Part shown: positions 6,883-13,843 of the stretch, one piece after another
Layout: each line of letters opens with the position of its first letter
Position numbering within the stretch: position 1 is the stretch's first letter
Assembly: GCA_034433375.1 (NCBI GenBank)
Contig: DAOUAQ010000288.1
Location: forward strand, 1-16,897
DNA length: 16,897 nt
Reading direction: 5' to 3'
Source: DSWT01 sp034433375
Lineage (GTDB): Bacteria; Chloroflexota; Anaerolineae; B4-G1; SLSP01
The notes under the pieces: generated by a model
The model's database searches: none
What the model saw: only the letters and a program-made list of their open reading frames with translations
What the model was told of the DNA's origin: nothing
Made by a program: the position numbers and the translations under genes

Positions 6883-8061
6883 CAACGGCGCTTTGGCTTT
6901 CTCCGGCTGCACGTCCTCGACCGCGAAGTTATCGCATCCATTGAACGCCGCAAACGCGCGCAGTTTCTCGACTAACGCCGGCAACACGGCCTCGTACTCG
7001 TCGAAATCCGGCTCGAAGAGCAGTCGCTTGATGATGAACGTCTTGGGCTTGCGGTCTGCTTTGCTGTCCAGCCGCGCCACAAACCGGTCGCCCCACAGAA
7101 TCGGCAGGACGAAGTAGCCGTATTTGCGTTTCGTCTCGGGGACGTAGCACTCGATGGTGTACTCGAAGCCGTCGAAGAACGCCTTGAGCCAGCGCCGATC
7201 AATGATGAGGTTGTCGAAGGGCGAAAGGATGTGCAGATGCGGCTCGTCATTGGGTGATTGTGCTACGGCTTCGATAACGTCGGTGAAGGCATAGCATGGC
7301 TCGTCATTCAACCCTTCGACCTCGAACGCCATCACTTCGCCATCATCCACCATCGCCTGTAGAGCAGCGGGGGCGGCTTTGCGGCGCGACCATTGTACCT
7401 CATGTGCGCGCAGCACGCCGCCGGTATTCAGGGCGAATCGCACGATAAACCGCTGGCGTTCTTCATCCGTGGGCGGCGTCGTATCCACGTCCGGCGGCAG
7501 CACGCGCTCGGTCAGGTCGAAGATGCGCTGGAAGTTGCGGCGCTGCGTCACCATCAGCTCGCCCATCGAAGCGAGGATTTCCAGGGCCTGCTTGGCCGGT
7601 TTCCAGTCCCACCAGCCATTGGTGGTGTTTTTAGGATGCTCGAAATCGGCTGCGCCAAGCGGCCCTTCGGCGCGGATGCGCTCTTTGACGTGGGCGATCA
7701 TGTCCGCATACTCGACCAACCACTCAAGCTGTCGCCCCCAGAGCGCCTGTTTCCCCATGCGCGGCGCGTAGAAGCGATAATCGCGCATCGGGATATAGGC
7801 CATCGCGTGCGTCCACCATTCGAAGACGCGGCGATCTTGGGCGAGCAGCTCATCGAGCATTTCCGGCGCATACTGCGGGAACCGCGCCCAGAGCGTGTGG
7901 TGGTGCGCCCGCTGAATGATGTGGATCGTATCAATTTGTACATAGCCCAGACGCTCGATGATCTGCGCCGCGCCCTCCTTGCTAGGCGGCAGCGTCCACC
8001 CGCCGTCGAGACCGTGCGCGCGTAACACTACTTGCCGGGCCGTAGCCAGCGAGATTTTCAT
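6856..8061 (-). CDS. YcaQ/AlkX-type winged-helix DNA glycosylase (crosslink repair)
   Basis: A 401-residue protein of the winged-helix DNA-binding family that includes E. coli YcaQ, which excises alkylated bases and unhooks interstrand crosslinks. The N-terminal region has YVQIDTIHIIQRAHHHTLW; its Q42-I-D44 fits the QxD catalytic motif of the YcaQ branch rather than the QxQ of AlkZ. Later segments (HILSPFDNLIIDRRWLKAF and YGYFVLPILWGDRFVARLD) also match the family. Start: ATG at 8061 is preceded by GGAGG with good spacing. The frame is open 14 codons further upstream, but that stretch is Arg/His-rich and unlike the family. The last seven residues are encoded by a heptad repeat. Cytoplasmic; the substrate range is inferred from the family. 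Confidence 0.9.
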   Translation of the reverse strand: MKISLATARQVVLRAHGLDGGWTLPPSKEGAAQIIERLGYVQIDTIHIIQRAHHHTLWARFPQYAPEMLDELLAQDRRVFEWWTHAMAYIPMRDYRFYAPRMGKQALWGRQLEWLVEYADMIAHVKERIRAEGPLGAADFEHPKNTTNGWWDWKPAKQALEILASMGELMVTQRRNFQRIFDLTERVLPPDVDTTPPTDEERQRFIVRFALNTGGVLRAHEVQWSRRKAAPAALQAMVDDGEVMAFEVEGLNDEPCYAFTDVIEAVAQSPNDEPHLHILSPFDNLIIDRRWLKAFFDGFEYTIECYVPETKRKYGYFVLPILWGDRFVARLDSKADRKPKTFIIKRLLFEPDFDEYEAVLPALVEKLRAFAAFNGCDNFAVEDVQPEKAKAPLLQRLAVSD

Positions 8062-8111
8062 GGTCAGCCTCCGTGAACGGTGATGGCGCTCATTATACCG
8101 CAAATCACAAA

Positions 8112-8140
8112 ATCGAGTAGAACTTTAGTTCTATTTCGAT
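8112..8140 (-). terminator. Possible intrinsic terminator after the glycosyltransferase gene
   Basis: The near-palindrome pairs TAGAACT/AGTTCTA (8118-8133, with a 2-nt loop), extended by ATCGA/TCGAT (8112-8116 and 8136-8140) with an internal bulge. On the minus strand the stem is followed by TTTTG. The stop codon of the glycosyltransferase (complement of 8131-8133) is inside the stem. The stem is AT-rich, so termination strength is doubtful. Confidence 0.4.
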
Positions 8141-8931
8141 CCAGCCGTCCGAAATTTCGCAACGTCTTGAGCGTCCGCTTTCATTCGCAGAAAAACGTAG
8201 TACGCCATCCGCCAGAGCGTCTTGGCGCTGGATGAGGTGTGCGAGTGGTAAATCTCGGATGCGCCCACGTAAGCGATGGCGTAACCGCGACGCTGCACTG
8301 CACCGGCCCAGGCGTAATCCTCAAGTTCGGGGAGCGTCGGGTCAAAGGGGATTTCCAACGCCAAAGTCCGGCGGAAAGCGGAACTGGCGTTGGAGAAGAC
8401 GTGATCGTTGGTGCGCAAGGTTGTGGCTGTGGAACGATAGCGCCACCACAACCGCAGCCGCTCCGCCCACGCCACGGGGACGCCGGGCCGCGCGACGTGA
8501 CGGCTGAAGGCCCCGGCGACTTTCGGGTCCGCCAGCGGCGCGATCAACGTCTCCAACCAGCGCTCGTTGGCAGGCGTCGCATCGCCGCTGAGGCTGACGA
8601 CGATCTCGCCCTCTGCGTGCTGCACACCGACGCTCACCGCGCGCGTGTAGCTGAACTGATCCGGCGGCAAGGGTACGTGCCGCAAGCAAAAGGCCGGAAG
8701 CGGGACGTAGTTTTGCACAATTTGAGCAATGCCATCCCCTCGGCTGGAATCCACGACGAGGACCTCGTAGGGCGTGAAGGTCTGCCGTTCGATCATCTGC
8801 AGCGTCGTGACCAGCAATGCCTTCAGTGTGGGCACACCGCGCGTCACATGCTGGCTGTTATCGTAAGTTTTTATGACGATTGAAACATGAGGCCGATCAC
8901 TGTTAGCTTCCATAGCGCAACATTCTAACAT
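8131..8931 (-). CDS. Family 2 glycosyltransferase (GT-A fold)
   Basis: A 266-residue protein of the GT2/rhamnosyltransferase-like group. Visible motifs are the N-terminal strand VSIVIKTYDNSQHV (16-29), VLVVDSSRGDG (58-67), the donor/metal region VSLSGDATP (112-120) in the place of a DxD motif, and the acceptor-side acidic pair E204-D205 in LEDYAWAGAVQRRGY. No transmembrane helix is evident. It would transfer a sugar from a nucleotide donor to a glycan or lipid acceptor that cannot be identified. Start is uncertain: ATG at 8931 is used here, but the ATG at 8913 (MEANSDRPH) is as likely. A TAGAAT resembling a -10 box overlaps the first ATG, and neither start has a clear ribosome site. It is flanked by genes of unrelated function. 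Confidence 0.87.
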   Translation of the reverse strand: MLECCAMEANSDRPHVSIVIKTYDNSQHVTRGVPTLKALLVTTLQMIERQTFTPYEVLVVDSSRGDGIAQIVQNYVPLPAFCLRHVPLPPDQFSYTRAVSVGVQHAEGEIVVSLSGDATPANERWLETLIAPLADPKVAGAFSRHVARPGVPVAWAERLRLWWRYRSTATTLRTNDHVFSNASSAFRRTLALEIPFDPTLPELEDYAWAGAVQRRGYAIAYVGASEIYHSHTSSSAKTLWRMAYYVFLRMKADAQDVAKFRTAGSK

Positions 8932-8956
8932 AAAGGGACGCTTTGTCGAAACAAGA

Positions 8957-9664
8957 TCATGCCGGACACAAACCGGGGCAGCAGAGCGACAGTAACTCCG
9001 GCAGCGCGCGGATTTCGTAGGTGATGGTCACATCCTGCGGGCGCGGCGCGCCGGACGGGTTGTACCAGCACGTATCCAGGCCGTAATCGCTGCCGCCCTT
9101 GATGTCCGACGTGAGGCTGTCGCCGATCATCAGCACTTCGTCTTTGCGTGGATGGCCCATCCGGGCGAAGGCCACATCGAAGATCGCTGCGTGCGGCTTG
9201 GAACAGCCGACTTCTTCCGAGATAACGACGACATCAAAGGCATCACCGATGAATGAGCGCGCCAGGCGCGTGCGCTGCACCACCTGCAATCCATTGGTGA
9301 TGACGCCCAGTCGCCCCACCCCGCGCAACGCCGCGATCACCGTCTCTGCGCCATCCAGCAAAAACGCGCAACTGCCCAGGTTCTCCAGATAACGCGCACT
9401 GAACGTCGCCAGGTCAGGCGCCGGCGTCAGGCCGATGGCGGCGAAAAGGCGCTCAAAGCGCAGCGTCTTGATGAGATTTTGCCGGATCGCGCCCCGCTCA
9501 AAGTCGCGCCAGAGCTGATCGTTGATCTCCTGATAAGCCGCCAGGTATGTCGGATCGAAGGCGCATCCGAATTCCGTAAAGGTGCGCGACAGCGCCACAA
9601 CCTCTGCCCTGTCGTAATCAAACAGCGTACCATCAGCATCAAAAAGAAACCACGAGTATGTCAT
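8957..9664 (-). CDS. YjjG/YfnB-type HAD-superfamily nucleotidase
   Basis: A 235-residue HAD hydrolase. Motif I is D9-A-D11-G-T-L-F near the N-terminus; motif II is VITNG with T123; motif III has K156 in GCSKPHAAIF; and motif IV is IGDSLTSDIKGG with D182 and D187. The helical cap with YQEINDQLWRDFERGAI is characteristic of the YjjG subfamily, whose known members dephosphorylate pyrimidine nucleoside monophosphates, including non-canonical ones. Substrate assignment is by family only. The start at 9664 has AGGGAG 6 nt upstream. The frame is open 24 codons further to 9736, but that extension enters the adjacent inverted-repeat element and does not resemble the family. It lies between a glycosyltransferase and an RNA methylase gene. 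Confidence 0.9.
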   Translation of the reverse strand: MTYSWFLFDADGTLFDYDRAEVVALSRTFTEFGCAFDPTYLAAYQEINDQLWRDFERGAIRQNLIKTLRFERLFAAIGLTPAPDLATFSARYLENLGSCAFLLDGAETVIAALRGVGRLGVITNGLQVVQRTRLARSFIGDAFDVVVISEEVGCSKPHAAIFDVAFARMGHPRKDEVLMIGDSLTSDIKGGSDYGLDTCWYNPSGAPRPQDVTITYEIRALPELLSLCCPGLCPA

Positions 9665-9720
9665 CGAACTCTCCCTGAAAAGAAATCGCGGGAATGTTTC
9701 AACGTTCAAACATGACTCCC

Positions 9721-9876
9721 CTGAAAAAACCGCCAAGTCGCCAAGAACGCCAAGTTTTTTTAATGAGCAAATGAATAAAATTTGTAAAAATGCGCAAATT
9801 TATTAAAATTACTTATGTATTCTTTTGTTCTCTTGGCGAACTTGGCGTCTTGGCGGTTGAGATAGACTTTTTTCAG
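9721..9876. repeat. Small inverted-repeat element with AT-rich core
   Basis: Left arm 9728-9754 contains three CGCCAAG copies (with an 8/9-bp period); right arm 9832-9858 contains three CTTGGCG copies. The 27-bp arms are inverted copies with three mismatches. An outer pair, CTGAAAAAA (9721-9729) and TTTTTTCAG (9868-9876), extends the symmetry. The core between the arms (9755-9831) is strikingly AT-rich against GC-rich surroundings and contains a smaller hairpin AAATTTG/CAAATTT (9778-9801). It fills the gap between the HAD gene start and the methylase gene stop. It encodes no transposase and could only move in trans. Confidence 0.85.
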
Positions 9877-9881
9877 TAGAG

Positions 9882-10850
9882 TCAAACATCACTTCCCACG
9901 CGCGCGCGATGCACGTAGCGGGTGAAGCCGTTGGGTTTGACAAGGCGATAGACTTCGGTGGCGTTATAACCCGCTGCCGCCAGTTCCGCGCGGATGTCGT
10001 CGCCAGTCACGAAGATGGCGAGTGGCGCTAAAGACGCCACGTGCGCCAGAATGTCGGGAATGGACGCTTCGGCGGACGCCAACTGCCGGCCATAAGGCAG
10101 ATCGGTGACGAGCGCGTCGGCGGTCTGCGACCACGCGCGGGCGTCGGCCAGTTCCACGTTGGGCGCATAGCCGAAATGGAGCAGGTTCCGCTGCGCCATC
10201 CGCACCATTCTGCGGTTGCTGTCCGCGCCATACGCCGTCATACCTAGCGCGGCGGCTTCCAGCAAAATCGAACCGGTGCCGCAGCACGGATCAACAAGCG
10301 TCCCGGCCGGCGGGACAACGAGGTTCACCAACGCGCGGGCCACACGCGCCTCTAACGAACTGGAAACGTGGCACGGTTTCTGCGTGTGCGGCAGATAACT
10401 CTGCGCGGCTTCCAGCAGGATTTCGCCGATCCAGAAGGTGTGGCGCTGCGCCACGAGCAGCAGATGATGCCGGGGCGCGGCAACGTTGGCGCGGCAGCGG
10501 ATAGCGTCGGCGGCGACAACGGCGGCTTCCTGGCGTGGCATGGGAAAGCGTCCCGACAGATAGAGCGTGTCCACGCGAAAGTCATCGAGATCGAACGGGG
10601 TTTGCCGGAGCTCGTCGAGCAGATCCGCGAACGTCGCCGCCTGGGCAATGCGACGCAATCCCGTGCGCACGTAGGCCGCGCGCGGGATGTGCGCCAACGT
10701 CCGGCAGGAAGCCACGCCATCCACGTCCGGCTGTCCGCCCGTCAGATGCTCACACTCAGCGGCAATCAACTCGTTGATCTCGTGGCTGCGCGTGTGAATG
10801 CAGACGGCGACAAGAGCGGGAAGCGGTGATTGGGGTTGAAGATCAGTCAT
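9882..10850 (-). CDS. Trm11/TrmG10-like RNA (guanine-N2) methylase family protein
   Basis: A 322-residue SAM-dependent methylase of the UPF0020/Trm11-like group. The C-terminal Rossmann domain has DPCCGTGS (187-194) for SAM binding, an acidic residue in GAD (208-210), and TDLPYGR (249-255) as the NPPY-type catalytic motif. QKPCHVSSSLEARVARALVNL leads into motif I as in TrmG10 relatives. The N-terminal 120 residues correspond in position to the RNA-recognition part, although a clear THUMP domain cannot be confirmed by eye. The likely reaction is N2-methylation of guanine in tRNA; the target base is inferred. The ATG at 10850 is preferred over an in-frame TTG three codons earlier. No Shine-Dalgarno site is seen, and an octamer-repeat tract lies immediately upstream. 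Confidence 0.85.
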   Translation of the reverse strand: MTDLQPQSPLPALVAVCIHTRSHEINELIAAECEHLTGGQPDVDGVASCRTLAHIPRAAYVRTGLRRIAQAATFADLLDELRQTPFDLDDFRVDTLYLSGRFPMPRQEAAVVAADAIRCRANVAAPRHHLLLVAQRHTFWIGEILLEAAQSYLPHTQKPCHVSSSLEARVARALVNLVVPPAGTLVDPCCGTGSILLEAAALGMTAYGADSNRRMVRMAQRNLLHFGYAPNVELADARAWSQTADALVTDLPYGRQLASAEASIPDILAHVASLAPLAIFVTGDDIRAELAAAGYNATEVYRLVKPNGFTRYVHRARVGSDV

Positions 10851-10862
10851 AGGAATCAAGGG

Positions 10863-10934
10863 TTCGCTCTACCGCCAATTCGCTCTATCGCCAATTCGCT
10901 CATTCGCCGATTCGCTCATTCGCTCACTCGCCGA
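10863..10934. repeat. Nine tandem 8-bp units at the end of the zinc-ribbon gene
   Basis: The + strand reads as TTCGCTCT, ACCGCCAA, TTCGCTCT, ATCGCCAA, TTCGCTCA, TTCGCCGA, TTCGCTCA, TTCGCTCA, CTCGCCGA, nine 8-bp blocks with core TCGC at fixed phase. About 66 bp of it is in the coding frame of the minus-strand zinc-ribbon gene, including its TAG stop (complement of 10869-10871). The tract ends 12 bp from the ATG of the next gene (10850). Confidence 0.93.
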
Positions 10935-11603
10935 TTGTGACTCAAGTGTCACGTCCGCGTTTTTCAAAAATCCAGGCCACCAGGAAGCGGTGAAATTGGT
11001 GCGCCAGACCGCGTCAGTCTGCTGGATTTCGGGCGAGTTCTCAAGGCCGCTCAACTCGTCGAGAAATTGCACCACGTCGGTCAGCTTGCCGACGATGAGA
11101 TTGACGCCGGCCGGGCGCGTGGGCAGATCGGGTTGCGCGCGCAGCGAGTAATGAAAGGCGTGAATGACGCGATCAATCGCCAGCATCTTGGCCTGCGGCG
11201 TGCGCGCCGCGTCGAAGTCACGCACGAAAGCCATAAATGCATCCACCGCGCCGCCGGGATTGAGCTGCTCGCGCTTGAACGTGAGGTGGTATTCATACCA
11301 GGTGAGTTGCCAGCCGCAGACCGGGCACAGCAGCACTTCCTCACGCGCGTGCGTCCGGCGGGGGATGCGCGTCGTCTGCCGGTTGCGCGCGCAGCGCGGA
11401 CACGTCACCATCCCGTTGAGCGCGTCGTTGATGATGAGAATGTCGCGGCAGCGCAGGTAGAGCGTCCAGCCGATGTCGTCCAACAGCCCATCGTCGTAGA
11501 TGCCTGTCGCTTCCAGTTGATAGAGTCGCCGCAGCTTCCACTTGGGCACACGCGGCGACCAGCGCACATCCGCGCGCCCGTCAAGGATATGTTCTTCGGT
11601 CAT
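10869..11603 (-). CDS. Unrecognised protein with a C2C2 zinc ribbon
   Basis: A 244-residue predicted cytoplasmic protein. Two CxxC pairs, C68/C71 (CPRC) and C93/C96 (CPVC), 21 residues apart, suggest a zinc ribbon. Upstream, residues 21-60 (KWKLRRLYQLEATGIYDDG and following) look helical. After the ribbon come WYEYHLTFKREQL, an Asp/Phe-rich helix (AVDAFMAFVRDFDAAR), IDRVIHAFHYSL with two His, and VNLIVGKLTDVVQFLDELS. The His/Cys pattern could suit a metal-dependent nucleic-acid enzyme, but no catalytic motif can be named. The C-terminal 22 residues (from about S223, with SER and NER repeats) come from an 8-bp repeat tract and are probably not part of the fold. The ATG at 11603 is chosen over a TTG 11 codons upstream; it lies 33 bp after the lactonase stop, suggesting an operon. 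Confidence 0.72.
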   Translation of the reverse strand: MTEEHILDGRADVRWSPRVPKWKLRRLYQLEATGIYDDGLLDDIGWTLYLRCRDILIINDALNGMVTCPRCARNRQTTRIPRRTHAREEVLLCPVCGWQLTWYEYHLTFKREQLNPGGAVDAFMAFVRDFDAARTPQAKMLAIDRVIHAFHYSLRAQPDLPTRPAGVNLIVGKLTDVVQFLDELSGLENSPEIQQTDAVWRTNFTASWWPGFLKNADVTLESQSASERMSESANERIGDRANWR

Positions 11604-11636
11604 AAACGTTCGTAGAACGCGGTACAGAAACCGCAA

Positions 11637-12725
11637 CTACAGAATCAATACGCACACCGGCCAGGGAACGGCAGTAACGTGTCCCGTCGGCGTGAGATGG
11701 CCTGTTTCGGGATCCAGCCTGAAGGCCACAATCGTACCGCTGTCCTGGTTGGCGGCGAAGAGATACGTCCCCGTCGGATCTATGGCGAAGTTGCGCGGCG
11801 TCTTGCCCTGCGTGGGCGTGTGGCCGACGTAGGTGAGGCGGCCCGTCGCTGCGTCAACGGCGTAGATCACGATGCTATCGTGGCCGCGATTGGAGCCGTA
11901 GAGGAACTTCCCCGACGGCGCAACGTGGATGTCGGCGCACGTGCTGCGCCCGTCGAAGTCCGCCGGCAAGGCAGGGATAGTTTGCAATTCGGTGAACGTC
12001 CCCTGGGCAGCGTCGTAGGCGTAGGCGATGATCGTGGATCCCATTTCGGTGATCAGATAGGCGTACTGGCCGTTGGGATGGAAGGCGAGGTGGCGCGGGC
12101 CGGCTCCGGCGGCCACGTCAGTCCACGGCGCGGTGTGCGGCGGCAGCGTGCCGTGGACCAGGTCCAGTTGATAGGCCATCACCTTGTCAATGCCCAAGTC
12201 GGCCACAAAGGCATAGCGGTTCGTCGGGTCGAGGGTAATGGAGTGCGCGTGCGGCGCTTCCTGGCGGTGTGGATTGACGCCAGAGCCGCTGTGCTGCACC
12301 ACGTCAGACGCAGGTTCCAGACCGCCATCCGCCCGCACCGGGAAAACGGCGGCATTGCCGCCCATGTAGTTTGCAACGTAGACGAAGCGCCCGGTCTGCT
12401 CAACGCTCACGTGGCACGGCGCGCCGCCGTGCGTGAGCTGGCTGTTGATGAAGGTCAGCGCGCCCGTGTGAGGGTCAATGGCGAAGGCGCTTAGCCCCCC
12501 ACCCGGCTGCTCGGCGAAGCGCATCGTCTCGTTGACCGCGTAGAGATAACGGCGTTGGGGATCCACCGCCAGAAAAGATGGATTGACTGCCTCGCCCGCG
12601 GTACTGGACAACACAAGTTCGCCGGCCGCCATATTCAAGCGGTAGACGTAAATGCCTTCGCTGCCGGTCTCATGGGTGTACGTTCCTACGTAGACAAATC
12701 GTTCGTCAGCATGATGGTTGGTCAT
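11637..12725 (-). CDS. pgl: 6-phosphogluconolactonase-type seven-bladed propeller (lactonase family)
   Basis: A 362-residue protein of the lactonase family that includes E. coli YbhE/Pgl, which hydrolyses 6-phosphogluconolactone in the oxidative pentose phosphate route. Seven propeller strands recur with motifs such as NPSFLAVDPQRRYLYAVNE (48-66), PCHVSVEQTGRFVYVANY (103-120), PHAHSITLDPTNRYAFVAD (158-176), GPRHLAFHPNGQYAYLI (209-225) and TPRNFAIDPTGTYLFAANQ (309-327). No signal peptide is seen, so it is cytoplasmic. The ATG at 12725 is preferred because AAGGAG lies 6 nt before it; the ATG at 12731 is only 1 nt from that site. No other pentose phosphate gene is nearby, so related lactonase substrates remain possible. 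The symbol is by family resemblance only. Confidence 0.85.
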   Translation of the reverse strand: MTNHHADERFVYVGTYTHETGSEGIYVYRLNMAAGELVLSSTAGEAVNPSFLAVDPQRRYLYAVNETMRFAEQPGGGLSAFAIDPHTGALTFINSQLTHGGAPCHVSVEQTGRFVYVANYMGGNAAVFPVRADGGLEPASDVVQHSGSGVNPHRQEAPHAHSITLDPTNRYAFVADLGIDKVMAYQLDLVHGTLPPHTAPWTDVAAGAGPRHLAFHPNGQYAYLITEMGSTIIAYAYDAAQGTFTELQTIPALPADFDGRSTCADIHVAPSGKFLYGSNRGHDSIVIYAVDAATGRLTYVGHTPTQGKTPRNFAIDPTGTYLFAANQDSGTIVAFRLDPETGHLTPTGHVTAVPWPVCVLIL

Positions 12726-12828
12726 ACGCATCTCCTTGTCATGGTCTTATGTCGTCAGTCGGATAGTCGCTGTGACATAAAGCCGATTATGAAAGCAGAG
12801 TGTTGTTTTGTCAAACTATCAAAAAAGA

Positions 12829-12856
12829 CCTGACAGGTTTTCTTAAACCCGTCAGG
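12829..12856 (-). terminator. Intrinsic terminator for the substrate-binding protein gene
   Basis: CCTGACAGG (12829-12837) and CCCGTCAGG (12848-12856) pair at eight of nine positions around a 10-nt loop. On the minus strand the hairpin is followed by TCTTTTTTG, a good U-tract. It lies 52 bp beyond the stop of the gene at 12908-13657, in the right orientation for it. Confidence 0.8.
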
Positions 12857-12907
12857 CCTGTGGGACATACTTTAGGAGATTAGCGCCACTTTACTCAGGC
12901 ACAGCAC

Positions 12908-13657
12908 CTAGCGCAACCACTTCTCTTCTAGTTCTTTGTCAATACCCTTATCCTGGACGGCAACCAGTCCCTTGTTGATCTTGGCAAGCAGCTCGCTGTT
13001 GCCCTTCTGCACGAGGATGCCGTAGTATTCCTCGGTGAAGGAATCGCCCACGATCTTGAGTTTAGCGCGATATTCCTCGCGTTGCAACGCGAAGTCCGCC
13101 GCCACAGGCGTATCGCAAACCACCGCTTCAATGCGCCCGGCGACCAAATCCTCGAATGCCAGTCCGACCTCGTCGTACTCCTTCAGCGTCACCCCCGGCA
13201 TACCCTGCACCGCAAAAGCGCCGGTCGTGCTGATCTGCGCGCCGACGGTGCGCCCGCTCAGAGCATCCGGCCCGGTGATGTCACTGCCAGCCTGAACGAC
13301 GACGATCTGCCCGGCGTTGATGTACGGCTCGGAGAAGTCATACTGCTCACGCCGCTCATCGGTGATGGTGACAGACGAGATGATCGCATCATATTCACCC
13401 GCAGCGAGACCGGCGAAGATGCCATCCCACGCCACGTTCTTGTACTCGACTTCCAAACCGGCTTCTTTGGCAATCGCGTTCATCAGGTCAATGTCGAAGC
13501 CTACAATCGCCTTGTTCTCGTCCACATACTCCATCGGCGGCCACGTTGCATCCGTCGCCACAACGATCTTCGTTGACCGACTCTGACAGCCCGTTGCCAG
13601 GCTGGTCACGAGTACAGCCGCCAACACCAAAAAGATACCCAGTTTCCGCAACTTCAT
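12908..13657 (-). CDS. Amino-acid-type ABC transporter substrate-binding lipoprotein
   Basis: A 249-residue family 3 solute-binding protein. The signal peptide (KLRK then a hydrophobic run) ends in a lipobox with C24 in SLATGC, so it should be a membrane-anchored lipoprotein. Family features are VATDATWPPMEY (33-44), GFDIDLMNAIAKEAG (53-67), AWDGIFAGLAAGEYDAIISS (76-95) and ITDERREQYDFSEPY (98-112), where the Arg normally binds the ligand carboxylate. This is typical of polar or basic amino-acid binders; the ligand is inferred. A GGGGAG site precedes the ATG. No permease or ATPase gene lies beside it: a terminator follows, and upstream is a divergent gene. It is therefore an orphan binding protein in this window. 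Confidence 0.93.
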   Translation of the reverse strand: MKLRKLGIFLVLAAVLVTSLATGCQSRSTKIVVATDATWPPMEYVDENKAIVGFDIDLMNAIAKEAGLEVEYKNVAWDGIFAGLAAGEYDAIISSVTITDERREQYDFSEPYINAGQIVVVQAGSDITGPDALSGRTVGAQISTTGAFAVQGMPGVTLKEYDEVGLAFEDLVAGRIEAVVCDTPVAADFALQREEYRAKLKIVGDSFTEEYYGILVQKGNSELLAKINKGLVAVQDKGIDKELEEKWLR

Positions 13658-13770
13658 GTCTCCCCCTTCTCTTATCGAACTCTGTCACACATTTGAGGAT
13701 GATCTACGCGCTAATCTCTAACGCTATTATGTCCACAAACACACCGATGTCAAATAGCTCAGGCGTCTTC

Positions 13771-13798
13771 TTGCGTAGTACGGCGATTCACGTATACT
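13771..13798 (+). promoter_or_regulatory. Candidate promoter of the SH3b lipoprotein gene
   Basis: TTGCGT (13771-13776) and TATACT (13793-13798) are separated by 16 bp, resembling a sigma-70 promoter with a good -10 and a weaker -35. It would give a leader of roughly 40 nt before the ATG at 13844. It lies in the 186-bp divergent gap, where no other clear element was seen. Confidence 0.45.
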
Positions 13799-13843
13799 GC
13801 CCTACTGGAAAAAGCCCCAATATCTTGATCCCAAAGGAGAACC

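Noticed and set aside
8062..8103. N-terminal extension of the YcaQ-like protein to 8103
   Set aside because: The 14 extra residues are Arg/His-rich, and ATG 8061 has a GGAGG site.
8239..8883. Plus-strand open frame opposite the glycosyltransferase
   Set aside because: There is no motif, and the minus strand carries clear GT2 motifs.
9665..9736. N-terminal extension of the HAD nucleotidase to an ATG at 9736
   Set aside because: The extension runs into the inverted-repeat element and is unlike the family; ATG 9664 has AGGGAG just upstream and starts directly before the motif I strand.
10863..10934. CRISPR array
   Set aside because: Units are 8 bp, contiguous and without spacers; no cas gene is present.
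11679..12494. Plus-strand open frame of about 270 codons opposite the lactonase gene
   Set aside because: Composition is Arg/Val/Gly-rich without a domain. The minus-strand frame shows propeller repeats and a Shine-Dalgarno site.
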